The notes under the pieces: generated by a model
What the model saw: the letters and a program-made list of their open reading frames with translations, nothing else
What the model was told of the DNA's origin: nothing
The model's database searches: none
Translations under genes and position numbers: made by a program
Shown: positions 13,404-20,202 of the stretch, piece by piece
Layout of the letters: the number at the start of each line of letters is the position of its first letter
Position numbering within the stretch: the first letter of the stretch is position 1
Source: DAOUBP01 sp034432655
Lineage (GTDB): Bacteria; Chloroflexota; Anaerolineae; CG2-30-64-16
DNA length: 22,045 nt
NCBI GenBank assembly: GCA_034432655.1
Contig: DAOUBP010000094.1
Location: 1 to 22,045, forward strand
Direction: 5' to 3'

Positions 13404-13769
13404 CTAGAACTCCAGCCCGCCCTCGCGAGCGCCATCCGCCAGCGCTTTGACGCGGCCGTGATACGGATAACCGCCGCGATCAAAGACCACCTTCTTCAAC
13501 CCGACCGCCAATGCCCGCTTGGCCACCAACTGGCCAACCTTGCTGGCCTGTTGCGACTTGGTCAAGCCCTCCAGCTGCGGGCGCAGCTCGGGGTCCAATG
13601 TGGAAGCAGCGGCCAGCGTATGCCCCAGGTCATCGTCAATGACCTGCGCGTAAATATGCTGTAAGCTGCGAAACACGTTCAACCGTGGTCGCTCAGCCGT
13701 GCCGTGAACCTTGCGGCGGATGCGCTCATGGCGCCGCACGCGAGCTTCCTGAGATGATATTTTGGCCAT
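13404..13769 (-). CDS. rplR: 50S ribosomal protein L18 (uL18)
   Basis: A 121-residue L18 that carries 5S rRNA into the large subunit with L5. The basic start VRRHERIRRKVHGTAERPRL, then NVFRSLQHIYAQVIDDDLGHTL, and the end KVVFDRGGYPYHGRVKALADG are the family signature. It lies 16 bases before rpsE, while a 115-base gap without a gene separates it from rplF. AGGAGG lies about 11 bases upstream of the ATG, a little far. Confidence 0.97.
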   Translation of the reverse strand: MAKISSQEARVRRHERIRRKVHGTAERPRLNVFRSLQHIYAQVIDDDLGHTLAAASTLDPELRPQLEGLTKSQQASKVGQLVAKRALAVGLKKVVFDRGGYPYHGRVKALADGAREGGLEF

Positions 13770-13884
13770 TGACCCTGATCCCTCCTGACCGGCGGGGGCA
13801 GCTGCCCACAGCAGCTTGAGGCGATGTCTGGCGCTCGGCAGCCAGGTCCATCACCCCACAACCCCAACCCGATATCTCTTGCCG

Positions 13885-14448
13885 TTACTTCTTGCCCTTA
13901 CCGCCGACCTTACCGCTCTTGCCGGCCTTCTGGCGGACAACCTCGCCCCGATAGCGGATCCCCTTGCCCTTGTAAGGCTCCGGCGGCCGCAGATCGTGGA
14001 TATAGGCTGCCATCTGGCCCACAACCTGCTTGTCAGGCCCGCTGATGGTGATCTGCCGGCCTGTCTTGTCCACATCGAAGCTGATGCCCGCCGGGGGGAC
14101 AAACTCAACCGGATGCGAATAGCCGACCATGATCACGAGGTTCTTGCCGATAATGCCGGCCCGATACCCCACGCCTTCCACATCCAGCACGCGGGTGAAC
14201 CCGTTGCTGACCCCCTGGACCATGTTGTTGATCAAAGCTCTGCCCAGCCCGTGCATCGCCCGGTGCACTTTGGCGTCGCTGGGGCGCGTCACCACCACCC
14301 GGTTGGCTGTGACCTCAACCTTGATATCGCCCGGCAGCTTCTGCTTAAGCTCGCCTTTCGGGCCTTTAACGGTCACCAGGTTGTTTTCATCCACTGTCAC
14401 CGTTACGCCTTTCGGCAGCGCAATCGGCAGTTTTCCAATACGCGACAC
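13885..14448 (-). CDS. rplF: 50S ribosomal protein L6 (uL6)
   Basis: A 187-residue L6 of the factor-binding side of the 50S. It starts SRIGKLPIALPKGVTVTVDE and has the duplicated L6 fold, with GVGYRAGIIGKNLVIMVGYSHPV at about 90-112 and the conserved RPPEPYKGKGIRYRGEVVRQKAGKS block at about 153-177. The end is an extra Lys/Gly tail. The GTG at 14448 is preferred to the ATG at 14466, because a TAGGAGG site formed by the rpsH stop codon lies 7 bases upstream of it. Confidence 0.96.
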   Translation of the reverse strand: MSRIGKLPIALPKGVTVTVDENNLVTVKGPKGELKQKLPGDIKVEVTANRVVVTRPSDAKVHRAMHGLGRALINNMVQGVSNGFTRVLDVEGVGYRAGIIGKNLVIMVGYSHPVEFVPPAGISFDVDKTGRQITISGPDKQVVGQMAAYIHDLRPPEPYKGKGIRYRGEVVRQKAGKSGKVGGKGKK

Positions 14449-14455
14449 TGTCCTG

Positions 14456-14462
14456 CCTCCTA
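14456..14462 (-). promoter_or_regulatory. Ribosome binding site of rplF built on the rpsH stop
   Basis: The minus strand reads TAGGAGG, where TAG is the rpsH stop and AGGAGG the ribosome binding site for rplF, 7 bases before GTG 14448. This tightly couples the two genes and decides the rplF start. Confidence 0.65.
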
Positions 14463-14855
14463 CCATACGTAGCAGAGCACTTCACCGCCCAGACCCAGCC
14501 GCCGCGCGCGTTGATCGGTCATGATCCCCTGCGGCGTGCTCAGGATAGCGATCCCCAGGCCGCTCAGCACCCACGGGATCTCGGTGCGCTTGACATAGAC
14601 CCGCCGGCCTGGCCGGCTGACGCGCTGCAACCCGGTCAACACGGATTTGCGATCGCGGTCGTATTTCAGCACAATGCGCAACTGAGGTTGAGGGACATCC
14701 TTGACAACCTCAAAATCCTTGATGAAGCCCTCTTCCTTCAAGATGCGCGCCACAGCCACCTTCAACTTGGAACTGGGCAGAACCACCTGCTTCTGTCGCA
14801 CCATCACACCATTGCGAATGCGCGTCAGCATATCGGCAATTGGATCACTCGTCAT
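14460..14855 (-). CDS. rpsH: 30S ribosomal protein S8 (uS8)
   Basis: A 131-residue S8 that binds helix 21 of 16S rRNA and helps assemble the platform. It starts MTSDPIADMLTRIRNGVMVR, has LKVAVARILKEEGFIKDFEV at about 31-50 and ends with the signature VLSGLGIAILSTPQGIMTDQ and GGEVLCYVW. ATG 14855 (GAAGGAG 7 bases upstream) is preferred to GTG 14858. In E. coli S8 is also the translational repressor of the spc operon. Whether that holds here cannot be seen. Confidence 0.97.
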   Translation of the reverse strand: MTSDPIADMLTRIRNGVMVRQKQVVLPSSKLKVAVARILKEEGFIKDFEVVKDVPQPQLRIVLKYDRDRKSVLTGLQRVSRPGRRVYVKRTEIPWVLSGLGIAILSTPQGIMTDQRARRLGLGGEVLCYVW

Positions 14856-14950
14856 CACTTTTCTCCTTCACCTACGGATCACCTGCGGTTCGTGGCCGCT
14901 TGACTTGTGCCTGGCGGTCGCACGATGCAGGATTCCGTCCCTTGCTCGGG

Positions 14951-14966
14951 GGCCCGGCAACGGGCC
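14951..14966 (-). promoter_or_regulatory. Stem-loop between rpsN and rpsH
   Basis: GGCCCG (14951-14956) and CGGGCC (14961-14966) form a 6-base stem with a 4-base loop, about 13 bases past the rpsN stop on the transcript. The gap of 124 bases otherwise holds no gene. Confidence 0.35.
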
Positions 14967-14979
14967 AAGTTCGCTCTCC

Positions 14980-15162
14980 TTACCAGCTCGACTTCACGAC
15001 GCCGGGCAGATAACCTTTGAGCGCTTGATCTCGGAAGCAGATGCGGCACAGGTCGAAGCGGCGCATGTAACCACGCGGCCGGCCGCAGATGCTGCAGCGA
15101 TTGCGTACACGGACGGCGTACTTCCGGCGTTGCTCGCGAATCGGCATGCACTTCTTAGACAC
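14980..15162 (-). CDS. rpsN: 30S ribosomal protein S14 type Z (uS14)
   Basis: A 60-residue zinc-type S14. The zinc ligands are Cys23, Cys26, Cys39 and Cys42 (CSICG...CRICF), which show it to be the short, zinc-binding form rather than the longer Cys-less form of E. coli. The end GYLPGVVKSSW is conserved. The start is GTG 15162 with GAGGAGG upstream. S14 assembles late in the 30S head. Confidence 0.97.
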   Translation of the reverse strand: MSKKCMPIREQRRKYAVRVRNRCSICGRPRGYMRRFDLCRICFRDQALKGYLPGVVKSSW

Positions 15163-15190
15163 TGAAATCCTCCTCTACCAACGGGCCGCG

Positions 15191-15736
15191 TTACTTGCGG
15201 AAAGGCATCCCCAACAACGCCAGCAACCGGCGGCCTTCCTCATCGGTCTTCGCCGTGGTGACGATGGTGATCGCCATGCCGCGCACCTTATCAATCTTGT
15301 CGTACTGGATCTCCGGGAACAGAAGCTGCTCGCGCAGACCCAGGCTATAATTCCCGCGACCGTCGAATGAATCCGGCGAAACACCGCGAAAGTCCCGCAG
15401 GCGCGGCAACGCCACGCTCATCAGGCGATCGAGAAAGCTCCACATGCGCTCCTGGCGCAGGGTCACCGTCACGCCGATGGTGTTGCCCTCGCGCAACTTG
15501 AACGCCGCGATGGAGCGCTTCGCCTTGGTAAAGACCGGCTGCTGCCCGGTGATCACCCGCAAATCGGCGGCCGCAGCATCCAGCGCCTTGGCGTTCTGCA
15601 ACGCTTCGCCCATCCCGATGTTGAGCACGACCTTTTCGATGCGCGGCACCTGCATCACGTTGTCGTACCCGAACTCCCGCATCATCGCCGGCACCACTTC
15701 CTTCCGGTACCGCTCCAATAATCTTGGCACTGCCAT
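15191..15736 (-). CDS. rplE: 50S ribosomal protein L5 (uL5)
   Basis: A 181-residue L5 that binds 5S rRNA and makes an intersubunit bridge. It has VPRIEKVVLNIGMGEALQNA at about 30-49, ITGQQPVFTKAKRSIAAFKL at about 62-81, REGNTIGVTVTLRQERMWSF at about 82-101 and the IQYDKIDKVRGMAITIVTTA block at about 143-162. ATG 15736 is preferred to a GTG three codons earlier, which lies in the AGGAG ribosome binding site. The gap to rplX holds two overlapping stem-loops. Confidence 0.97.
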   Translation of the reverse strand: MAVPRLLERYRKEVVPAMMREFGYDNVMQVPRIEKVVLNIGMGEALQNAKALDAAAADLRVITGQQPVFTKAKRSIAAFKLREGNTIGVTVTLRQERMWSFLDRLMSVALPRLRDFRGVSPDSFDGRGNYSLGLREQLLFPEIQYDKIDKVRGMAITIVTTAKTDEEGRRLLALLGMPFRK

Positions 15737-15772
15737 CCGAAACACTCCTGCCGTAGTCTGAGGGCGTTGATT

Positions 15773-15808
15773 GCTGGTGGTGCGCGCCGCCAGCTTACCA
15801 ACACCACC
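15773..15808 (-). promoter_or_regulatory. Two mutually exclusive stem-loops between rplX and rplE
   Basis: GCTGGTGG (15773-15780) pairs with CCGCCAGC (15787-15794) with one T-G pair. Alternatively GGTGGTG (15776-15782) pairs perfectly with CACCACC (15802-15808). Both use the same bases, so only one can form. The gap of 71 bases runs from the rplX stop to the rplE ribosome binding site. A switch is inference. Confidence 0.4.
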
Positions 15809-16167
15809 TACGCGTCTATCAAATCACCGCACTTCTTGCACATGCGCATGGAGGTGCCGTCCGCCTGCAGCCGGTGGCCCACCCGGGTCGGCTTACCGCA
15901 CTTGGGACAGATCAACATCACGTTGGAGATGTGGATCGGCGCCTCGCGCTCGATGATGCCGAACTGCGTCCGCACATCACCGGTGCGGCGTTGGTGCTTT
16001 TTGATCAGATGGATCCCGGCAACGGTCACGCGATCCGCCTGGGGATTGCGCTGGCCCGCACGTCGTCCCTTGCCCCACTTGGCGCGCAGCACACGTTGCA
16101 CCTCGCCCTGCCGACCGCGGTCATTGCCGGCGATCACCACGACTTTGTCGCCTTTTCGAATATCCAT
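15808..16167 (-). CDS. rplX: 50S ribosomal protein L24 (uL24) with zinc ribbon
   Basis: A 119-residue L24, an early assembly protein at the tunnel exit. The KOW motif starts at residue 4 (RKGDKVVVIAGNDRGRQGEV). The C-terminal part carries two CxxC pairs, Cys87/Cys90 (CPKCGKPTRVG) and Cys110/Cys113 (CKKCG), a zinc ribbon present in many bacteria but lost in E. coli. ATG 16167 has GGGGGAA upstream. It follows rplN by 12 bases. Confidence 0.97.
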   Translation of the reverse strand: MDIRKGDKVVVIAGNDRGRQGEVQRVLRAKWGKGRRAGQRNPQADRVTVAGIHLIKKHQRRTGDVRTQFGIIEREAPIHISNVMLICPKCGKPTRVGHRLQADGTSMRMCKKCGDLIDA

Positions 16168-16179
16168 GACACATTCCCC

Positions 16180-16548
16180 CTACAACACTTCAGGCGCCAG
16201 GGAGACGATGCGCATGAAGCCGCGCTCACGCAGCTCGCGAGCCACGGGCCCGAAGATGCGCGTCCCACGCGGTGCCCGCATCTGGTCAATGATCACCGCC
16301 GCGTTATCGTCAAAGCGAATCGTCGAGCCATCCGCCCGCTTGTGCGGATAGGTAGTGCGCACCACCACAGCCCGCACGATATCCCCCTCTTTGATGGCCG
16401 CATGGGGTGTCGCCTGCTTGACCGTGGCGATGATCACATCCCCCAGATGCGCGTAGCGCCGGGTAGACCCGCCCAGCACGCGGATGCAGAGGATCTCTTT
16501 GGCGCCGGTGTTATCTGCCACCTTAAGCCTGGTTTCTTGCTGGATCAT
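16180..16548 (-). CDS. rplN: 50S ribosomal protein L14 (uL14)
   Basis: A 122-residue L14 of the intersubunit side. It begins MIQQETRLKVADNTGAKEIL and has GDVIIATVKQATPHAAIKEG at about 36-55, RFDDNAAVIIDQMRAPRGTR at about 78-97 and ends with FMRIVSLAPEVL, all conserved. ATG 16548 has AGGGGTGAGG upstream and follows rpsQ after 4 bases. Confidence 0.98.
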   Translation of the reverse strand: MIQQETRLKVADNTGAKEILCIRVLGGSTRRYAHLGDVIIATVKQATPHAAIKEGDIVRAVVVRTTYPHKRADGSTIRFDDNAAVIIDQMRAPRGTRIFGPVARELRERGFMRIVSLAPEVL

Positions 16549-16552
16549 CGCC

Positions 16553-16849
16553 TCACCCCTCCGCCTCGCCTTCAGCCATCAACGGCGCAAGATCAATTTG
16601 CTGGCTGCGCTTCAGGATCGCCTCCACCCGGAAATGCTTTTCCTTGCTGTAGGGCCGCGACTCCACGATGCGCACCTCATCGCCCAACCGACAGGCGTTC
16701 TCCTCGTCATGGGCCTTATAGCGCTTGCTGACCCGGATCACCTTGCCATACAACGGATGGCGGCGGGTGCGGTGCACCAGGACCACCACCGTCTTGTCCA
16801 TCTTGGTGCTGACCACCTGGCCGATCAATCGTTTTCGTTGCGCTTCCAT
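16553..16849 (-). CDS. rpsQ: 30S ribosomal protein S17 (uS17)
   Basis: A 98-residue S17, an early 16S rRNA-binding protein. The blocks GQVVSTKMDKTVVVLVHRTR at about 10-29, HPLYGKVIRVSKRYKAHDEE at about 31-50 and GDEVRIVESRPYSKEKHFRV are typical. The C-terminus is slightly extended and Glu-rich. ATG 16849 is preferred to a TTG at 16855 because GGGAG is 7 bases upstream. It starts 2 bases after the rpmC stop. Confidence 0.97.
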   Translation of the reverse strand: MEAQRKRLIGQVVSTKMDKTVVVLVHRTRRHPLYGKVIRVSKRYKAHDEENACRLGDEVRIVESRPYSKEKHFRVEAILKRSQQIDLAPLMAEGEAEG

Positions 16850-16851
16850 GG

Positions 16852-17058
16852 TCAATCTCCCTCTACCGCAGCCAGCTCACGCTCACGCATAATGGTGCGG
16901 AGGCGGGCGATCTCACGGCGCACCTGGCCCAACCGGCTGGTGTTCTTAAGCTGGCCGGTGGCATACTGAAACCGCAGGTTGAAAAGCTCCTGATAAGCCT
17001 CATCGAGCCGGCGGCCGATCTCAAGCTGTGATAAGTTCCGAATCTCGCTGGGTCGCAT
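16852..17058 (-). CDS. rpmC: 50S ribosomal protein L29 (uL29)
   Basis: A 68-residue all-helical L29 at the tunnel exit, part of the docking site for nascent-chain factors. It has MRPSEIRNLSQLEIGRRLDE and ELFNLRFQYATGQLKNTSRL, then VRREIARLRTIMRERE. Its ATG shares one base with the rplP stop (TGATG), so translation is coupled. Confidence 0.96.
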   Translation of the reverse strand: MRPSEIRNLSQLEIGRRLDEAYQELFNLRFQYATGQLKNTSRLGQVRREIARLRTIMRERELAAVEGD

Positions 17059-17480
17059 CAGGCCACCTCCCCCAGATCCCGGCGCACAAATTGGGTCGGG
17101 ATCGGCAGTTTATGAGCCGCCAGCCGCATCGCCTCGCGCGCTGCTTCTTCGCTCACGCCGGCCACCTCGAACAGGATCCGGCCCGGGCGCACCACGGCCG
17201 CCCAGTACTCCACAGAGCCCTTACCACCGCCCATGCGGGTCTCGGCCGGCCGCTTGGTCACCGGATGATCGGGGAAAACCCGAATCCAGAGCTTGCCGCC
17301 GCGGCGCAGATAACGGACGATGGCGCGCCGCGCAGCCTCGATCTGCCGGCTGGTCAACCAGGCTGGGCCCAGTGCCTGCAAACCGAAATCCCCGAAGCTG
17401 ACTTCATTGCCTCGGCTGGCCATGCCGGTGCGGCGCCCACGATGCTGCTTACGGTACTTGACACGTTTAGGCATCAACAT
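17058..17480 (-). CDS. rplP: 50S ribosomal protein L16 (uL16)
   Basis: A 140-residue L16 near the A-site tRNA elbow. It starts MLMPKRVKYRKQHRGRRTGM, has GNEVSFGDFGLQALGPAWLT at about 23-42, GKLWIRVFPDHPVTKRPAET at about 60-79 and MGGGKGSVEYWAAVVRPGRI at about 81-100. ATG 17480 is used because GGAG is 8 bases upstream. The longer frame to 17540 would run into an intergenic palindrome. This start keeps the palindrome between rpsC and rplP noncoding. Confidence 0.97.
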   Translation of the reverse strand: MLMPKRVKYRKQHRGRRTGMASRGNEVSFGDFGLQALGPAWLTSRQIEAARRAIVRYLRRGGKLWIRVFPDHPVTKRPAETRMGGGKGSVEYWAAVVRPGRILFEVAGVSEEAAREAMRLAAHKLPIPTQFVRRDLGEVA

Positions 17481-17503
17481 ACGTCTTACTCCATCTCGAA
17501 TTT

Positions 17504-17581
17504 CGGATTGTGGATTGCGAATTTGCGCCGACTGCGGCAAACCGTGTCAATCCCAATTCGCAGTTCGCAATCAGAAATCCG
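17504..17581. repeat. GGATTGCGAATT-type palindrome between rpsC and rplP
   Basis: The arm 17504-17527, which begins CGGATTGTGGATTGCGAA, is nearly complementary to 17559-17581, which ends in TTCGCAATCAGAAATCCG. Only a 3-base difference and a one-base indel interrupt the pairing. It fills almost the whole 104-base gap and shares its core word with the palindrome at 8159-8213. Confidence 0.6.
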
Positions 17582-17584
17582 CAC

Positions 17585-18226
17585 TCACTCGGCGCCCGGC
17601 AGGCGCTCCCCCTTATAAATCCACACTTTGATACCGATGCGGCCATAGGTCGTTAGCGCCTCGGCCTTGGCATAATCCAGCTCGGCGCGCAAGGTGTGAC
17701 GCGGCACCCGTCCTTCACGCACCGTTTCCACCCGCGCCATCTCGGACCCCGCCAGACGACCGCCACAGCGGATCATGCAGCCCAATGCACCTGCCTTCAG
17801 GGCCCGTTGCACGGCCTGCTTCATGGCCCGCTTGTGCGAGACACGGCGTTCCAGCTGCTCGGCGATGCTGTGCGCCACCAGGTAGGCGTCCATCTCGGGG
17901 TGGTCAATTTCCGCAATGTCCAGTTTGACGCGCTTGCCGGTGATCTGCTGGAGATCGTTGCGCAACTGGTTCACCGTGGCGCCTTTGCGCCCGATCATCA
18001 CGCCGGGCTTCGCGGAATGTACCGTCACCCGGACTTGATTGGGCGGGAAGCGCTCGATCTCGACTTTGGAGATCTGGGCATCCGGCAACCTCTCCATCAA
18101 CAACTGACGGATCTGGCGGTCCTCTGCCACCAACTTAGCGTAGTCATCACCTTCCGCGTACCAGCGGGAGCGATGTTGCTCGATCAAGCCCAAACGAAAG
18201 CCGATAGGATGAACTTTACGGCCCAA
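17585..18226 (-). CDS. rpsC: 30S ribosomal protein S3 (uS3)
   Basis: A 213-residue S3 of the 30S head and mRNA entry. It starts GRKVHPIGFRLGLIEQHRSR, carries a KH domain with the GxxG loop in PGVMIGRKGATVNQLRNDLQ at about 76-95, and a C-terminal domain with MKQAVQRALKAGALGCMIRC at about 130-149 and RIGIKVWIYKGE near the end. The start is TTG 18226, decided by AAGGAGG five bases upstream. The longer frame overlaps rplV in an unrelated frame and is not real. It follows rplV by 16 bases. Confidence 0.97.
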   Translation of the reverse strand: MGRKVHPIGFRLGLIEQHRSRWYAEGDDYAKLVAEDRQIRQLLMERLPDAQISKVEIERFPPNQVRVTVHSAKPGVMIGRKGATVNQLRNDLQQITGKRVKLDIAEIDHPEMDAYLVAHSIAEQLERRVSHKRAMKQAVQRALKAGALGCMIRCGGRLAGSEMARVETVREGRVPRHTLRAELDYAKAEALTTYGRIGIKVWIYKGERLPGAE

Positions 18227-18231
18227 GTCTG

Positions 18232-18238
18232 CCTCCTT
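18232..18238 (-). promoter_or_regulatory. Ribosome binding site deciding the rpsC start
   Basis: AAGGAGG on the minus strand, five bases before the TTG codon of rpsC. It fixes a TTG start almost 100 codons inside the maximal reading frame. Confidence 0.7.
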
Positions 18239-18242
18239 GTCC

Positions 18243-18581
18243 CTATTCCTGCCGTTCCTCAAGGACCACGGTGATGTGCGACGAGCGCCGGATGATCGGC
18301 TTAAACCGCCCGCGCGCACCGAACCGCCGCCAACGCCGCAGCGGCGCACCGTCCGCGGTGATGGCGGCAATATACATGTCTTCGCGCGCCAGGCCGAAGT
18401 TCTCCTCGGCGTTGGCCAGCGCAGACGCAATGGTCTTGGCCACCGGACCCGCCGCGGACTGGGGCATATAGCGCAACAGCGCCAAAGCGCTCTCGGCCTG
18501 CATGCCGCGCACCTGGTCAATCACCTGCCGGGTCTTCTGCGGGGAAATCCCCACGTATTTTGTAACCGCCCGAACTTCCAT
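18243..18581 (-). CDS. rplV: 50S ribosomal protein L22 (uL22)
   Basis: A 112-residue L22 whose hairpin lines the peptide tunnel. It starts MEVRAVTKYVGISPQKTRQV, has ANAEENFGLAREDMYIAAIT at about 56-75 and the hairpin tip with GAPLRRWRRFGARGRFKPII at about 78-97, then RRSSHITVVLEE. Macrolide-related tip residues cannot be compared exactly by eye. ATG 18581 has GAGGTGAGAG upstream. Confidence 0.98.
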   Translation of the reverse strand: MEVRAVTKYVGISPQKTRQVIDQVRGMQAESALALLRYMPQSAAGPVAKTIASALANAEENFGLAREDMYIAAITADGAPLRRWRRFGARGRFKPIIRRSSHITVVLEERQE

Positions 18582-18645
18582 TCTCTCACCTCAATAGCAA
18601 ACCGCTCTGGTCGTGAGCAGCAGGCAGCATCCCCCGTAGCCTGCC

Positions 18646-18924
18646 CTAGCGAGAAGACTTCTTCTCGCTCTTCACATGCCCGCGGAAGAATCGCGTGGGT
18701 GCAAACTCCCCCAGCTTGTGCCCCACCATGTTCTCGGCGATGTAGATGGGCACGTGGCGACGACCATCATGCACCGCGATCGTATGGCCGACCATCTGCG
18801 GAAAGATGGTAGAGGCGCGCGACCAGGTCTTGATGACCTGCTTCTTGCCGGTGCGGTTCATCGCTTCGATCTTCTTGAGCAGCTTGGGCTGTACATACGG
18901 GCCTTTTTTCAACGATCGAGACAT
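18646..18924 (-). CDS. rpsS: 30S ribosomal protein S19 (uS19)
   Basis: A 92-residue S19 of the 30S head, paired with S13. MSRSLKKGPYVQPKLLKKIE, then IKTWSRASTIFPQMVGHTIA at about 31-50 and YIAENMVGHKLGEFAPTRFF at about 61-80 are the family blocks. ATG 18924 has a GGGGGG site upstream and follows rplB by 16 bases. A 64-base gap without a gene precedes rplV. Confidence 0.98.
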   Translation of the reverse strand: MSRSLKKGPYVQPKLLKKIEAMNRTGKKQVIKTWSRASTIFPQMVGHTIAVHDGRRHVPIYIAENMVGHKLGEFAPTRFFRGHVKSEKKSSR

Positions 18925-18940
18925 GGCTCAACCCCCCACA

Positions 18941-19771
18941 TCACTTCTGACCGCGACGGCGCACGATCATGTTGTCGGTGCGCTTGTTCCGGCGCGTCTT
19001 GTAACCCAGGGCCGGCTTGCCCCATGGCGTCTTGGGGCCGGGCATGCCCACCGGCGACCGACCTTCACCGCCGCCATGCGGATGCGAGTTCGGGTCCATA
19101 GCAGTGCCGCGCACGGCCGGGCGCCATCCCAGCCACCGCTTGCGTCCAGCCTTGCCCAGCGAAATGTTGGCATGATCCAGGTTGCCGACCTGACCGATGG
19201 TCGCCAGACAGTCCATCGGCACCTTGCGGACTTCACCACTGGGCAGGCGCACCTGCGCGTAATCCCCCTCTTTGGCCATCAACTGTGCAGCCGTGCCGGC
19301 GGAACGCACCAGCTGTCCCCCGCGACCGGGCTGCAGCTCGATGTTGTGGATCATGGTGCCCAGCGGGATGTTGCGCAACGGCAGGGCGTTACCGACACGC
19401 ACCTCGGCCTCCGGGCCAGACATCAGCTGAGCGCCGACCTTCAGGCCCAACGGCGCCAGGATGTAGCGCCGTTCGCCATCCGCGTAGACCAGCAACGCGA
19501 TCCGCGCCGAGCGGTTAGGATCGTATTCAATGGATTCAACGCGCGCCGGGATCCCGTGCTTGTTGCGCCGGAAATCAATCACGCGGTACATCCGCTTGTG
19601 GCCGCCACCGCGATGGCGGACCGTCACACGTCCCTGATTGTTGCGGCCGGCCCGCTCCCGGATCGGTCGCAACAGCGACTTTTCCGGCACGTCCCGAGTC
19701 AACTCGCTGAACGTCGAGACACTCATCCCGCGCCGGCCCGGGGACGTGGGTTTATACATCTTGATCGCCAT
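18941..19771 (-). CDS. rplB: 50S ribosomal protein L2 (uL2)
   Basis: A 276-residue L2, essential for the peptidyl-transferase region and subunit joining. It has YKPTSPGRRGMSVSTFSELT at about 6-25, NNQGRVTVRHRGGGHKRMYR at about 44-63, and near the C-terminus HPHGGGEGRSPVGMPGPKTP, with the key His of the HPHGGGEGR motif. ATG 19771 has GAGGAG 9 bases upstream. The frame back to 19891 would use a noncoding gap with stem-loops. Confidence 0.98.
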   Translation of the reverse strand: MAIKMYKPTSPGRRGMSVSTFSELTRDVPEKSLLRPIRERAGRNNQGRVTVRHRGGGHKRMYRVIDFRRNKHGIPARVESIEYDPNRSARIALLVYADGERRYILAPLGLKVGAQLMSGPEAEVRVGNALPLRNIPLGTMIHNIELQPGRGGQLVRSAGTAAQLMAKEGDYAQVRLPSGEVRKVPMDCLATIGQVGNLDHANISLGKAGRKRWLGWRPAVRGTAMDPNSHPHGGGEGRSPVGMPGPKTPWGKPALGYKTRRNKRTDNMIVRRRGQK

Positions 19772-19799
19772 AGAAAACCACTCCTCGTTCGGCAAACTT

Positions 19800-19824
19800 C
19801 CGATACGCTTACCACGCATATCGG
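19800..19824 (-). promoter_or_regulatory. Stem-loop in the rplB leader
   Basis: CCGATA (19800-19805) and TATCGG (19819-19824) pair around a 13-base loop, about 30 bases upstream of the rplB start. It is short and its function is unknown. Confidence 0.3.
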
Positions 19825-19863
19825 CGCAGGCGATACCGTTGCCTGTTAGCCGCCTGCTGTTGA

Positions 19864-19888
19864 CGCCGGGACGGCAAAACGCCCGGCG
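19864..19888 (-). promoter_or_regulatory. Stem-loop between rplW and rplB
   Basis: CGCCGGG (19864-19870) and CCCGGCG (19882-19888) form a perfect 7-base stem around an 11-base loop, 9 bases past the rplW stop on the transcript. The gap is 126 bases, unusually long for this position. It has no U-run. Confidence 0.45.
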
Positions 19889-19897
19889 CACCTGACC

Positions 19898-20188
19898 TTA
19901 CACCCCTTCGAAGAACTGAATCGTGTTCCCCGGCGCCAGGGTCACCACGGCCTTCTTGTAAGCCGGCCGCTTCGTCACCATCAGGCGGCCGTAGCGTCCT
20001 CGCTTGGGCGGAAGATTGACGATGTTCACTTCCACGACTTTGACGTTGAAAGCTGTCTCCACCGCATCCTTGACCTGCATCTTGTTAGCGCGGCGGTCAA
20101 CCTCAAAAGTGTACTGGTTATTCGCGCCGGACTGTGCGCTGGACTTCTCCGTCACAATCGGCCGCCTGAGCACATCATAAACGTGCAT
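19898..20188 (-). CDS. rplW: 50S ribosomal protein L23 (uL23)
   Basis: A 96-residue L23 at the tunnel exit, the docking site of trigger factor and SRP. RRPIVTEKSSAQSGANNQYT, then FEVDRRANKMQVKDAVETAF at about 28-47 and PKRGRYGRLMVTKRPAYKKA at about 61-80 match the family. ATG 20188 has a strong GGAGGAGGT upstream. Confidence 0.97.
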   Translation of the reverse strand: MHVYDVLRRPIVTEKSSAQSGANNQYTFEVDRRANKMQVKDAVETAFNVKVVEVNIVNLPPKRGRYGRLMVTKRPAYKKAVVTLAPGNTIQFFEGV

Positions 20189-20202
20189 CTGACCTCCTCC
20201 GC

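Noticed and set aside
17585..18520. rpsC extended to 311 codons
   Set aside because: The first 98 codons overlap rplV in another frame and look like no protein family; AAGGAGG before TTG 18226 fixes the start.
19772..19891. rplB extended upstream by 40 codons
   Set aside because: The extra part contains two stem-loops and no family similarity; GAGGAG lies before ATG 19771.
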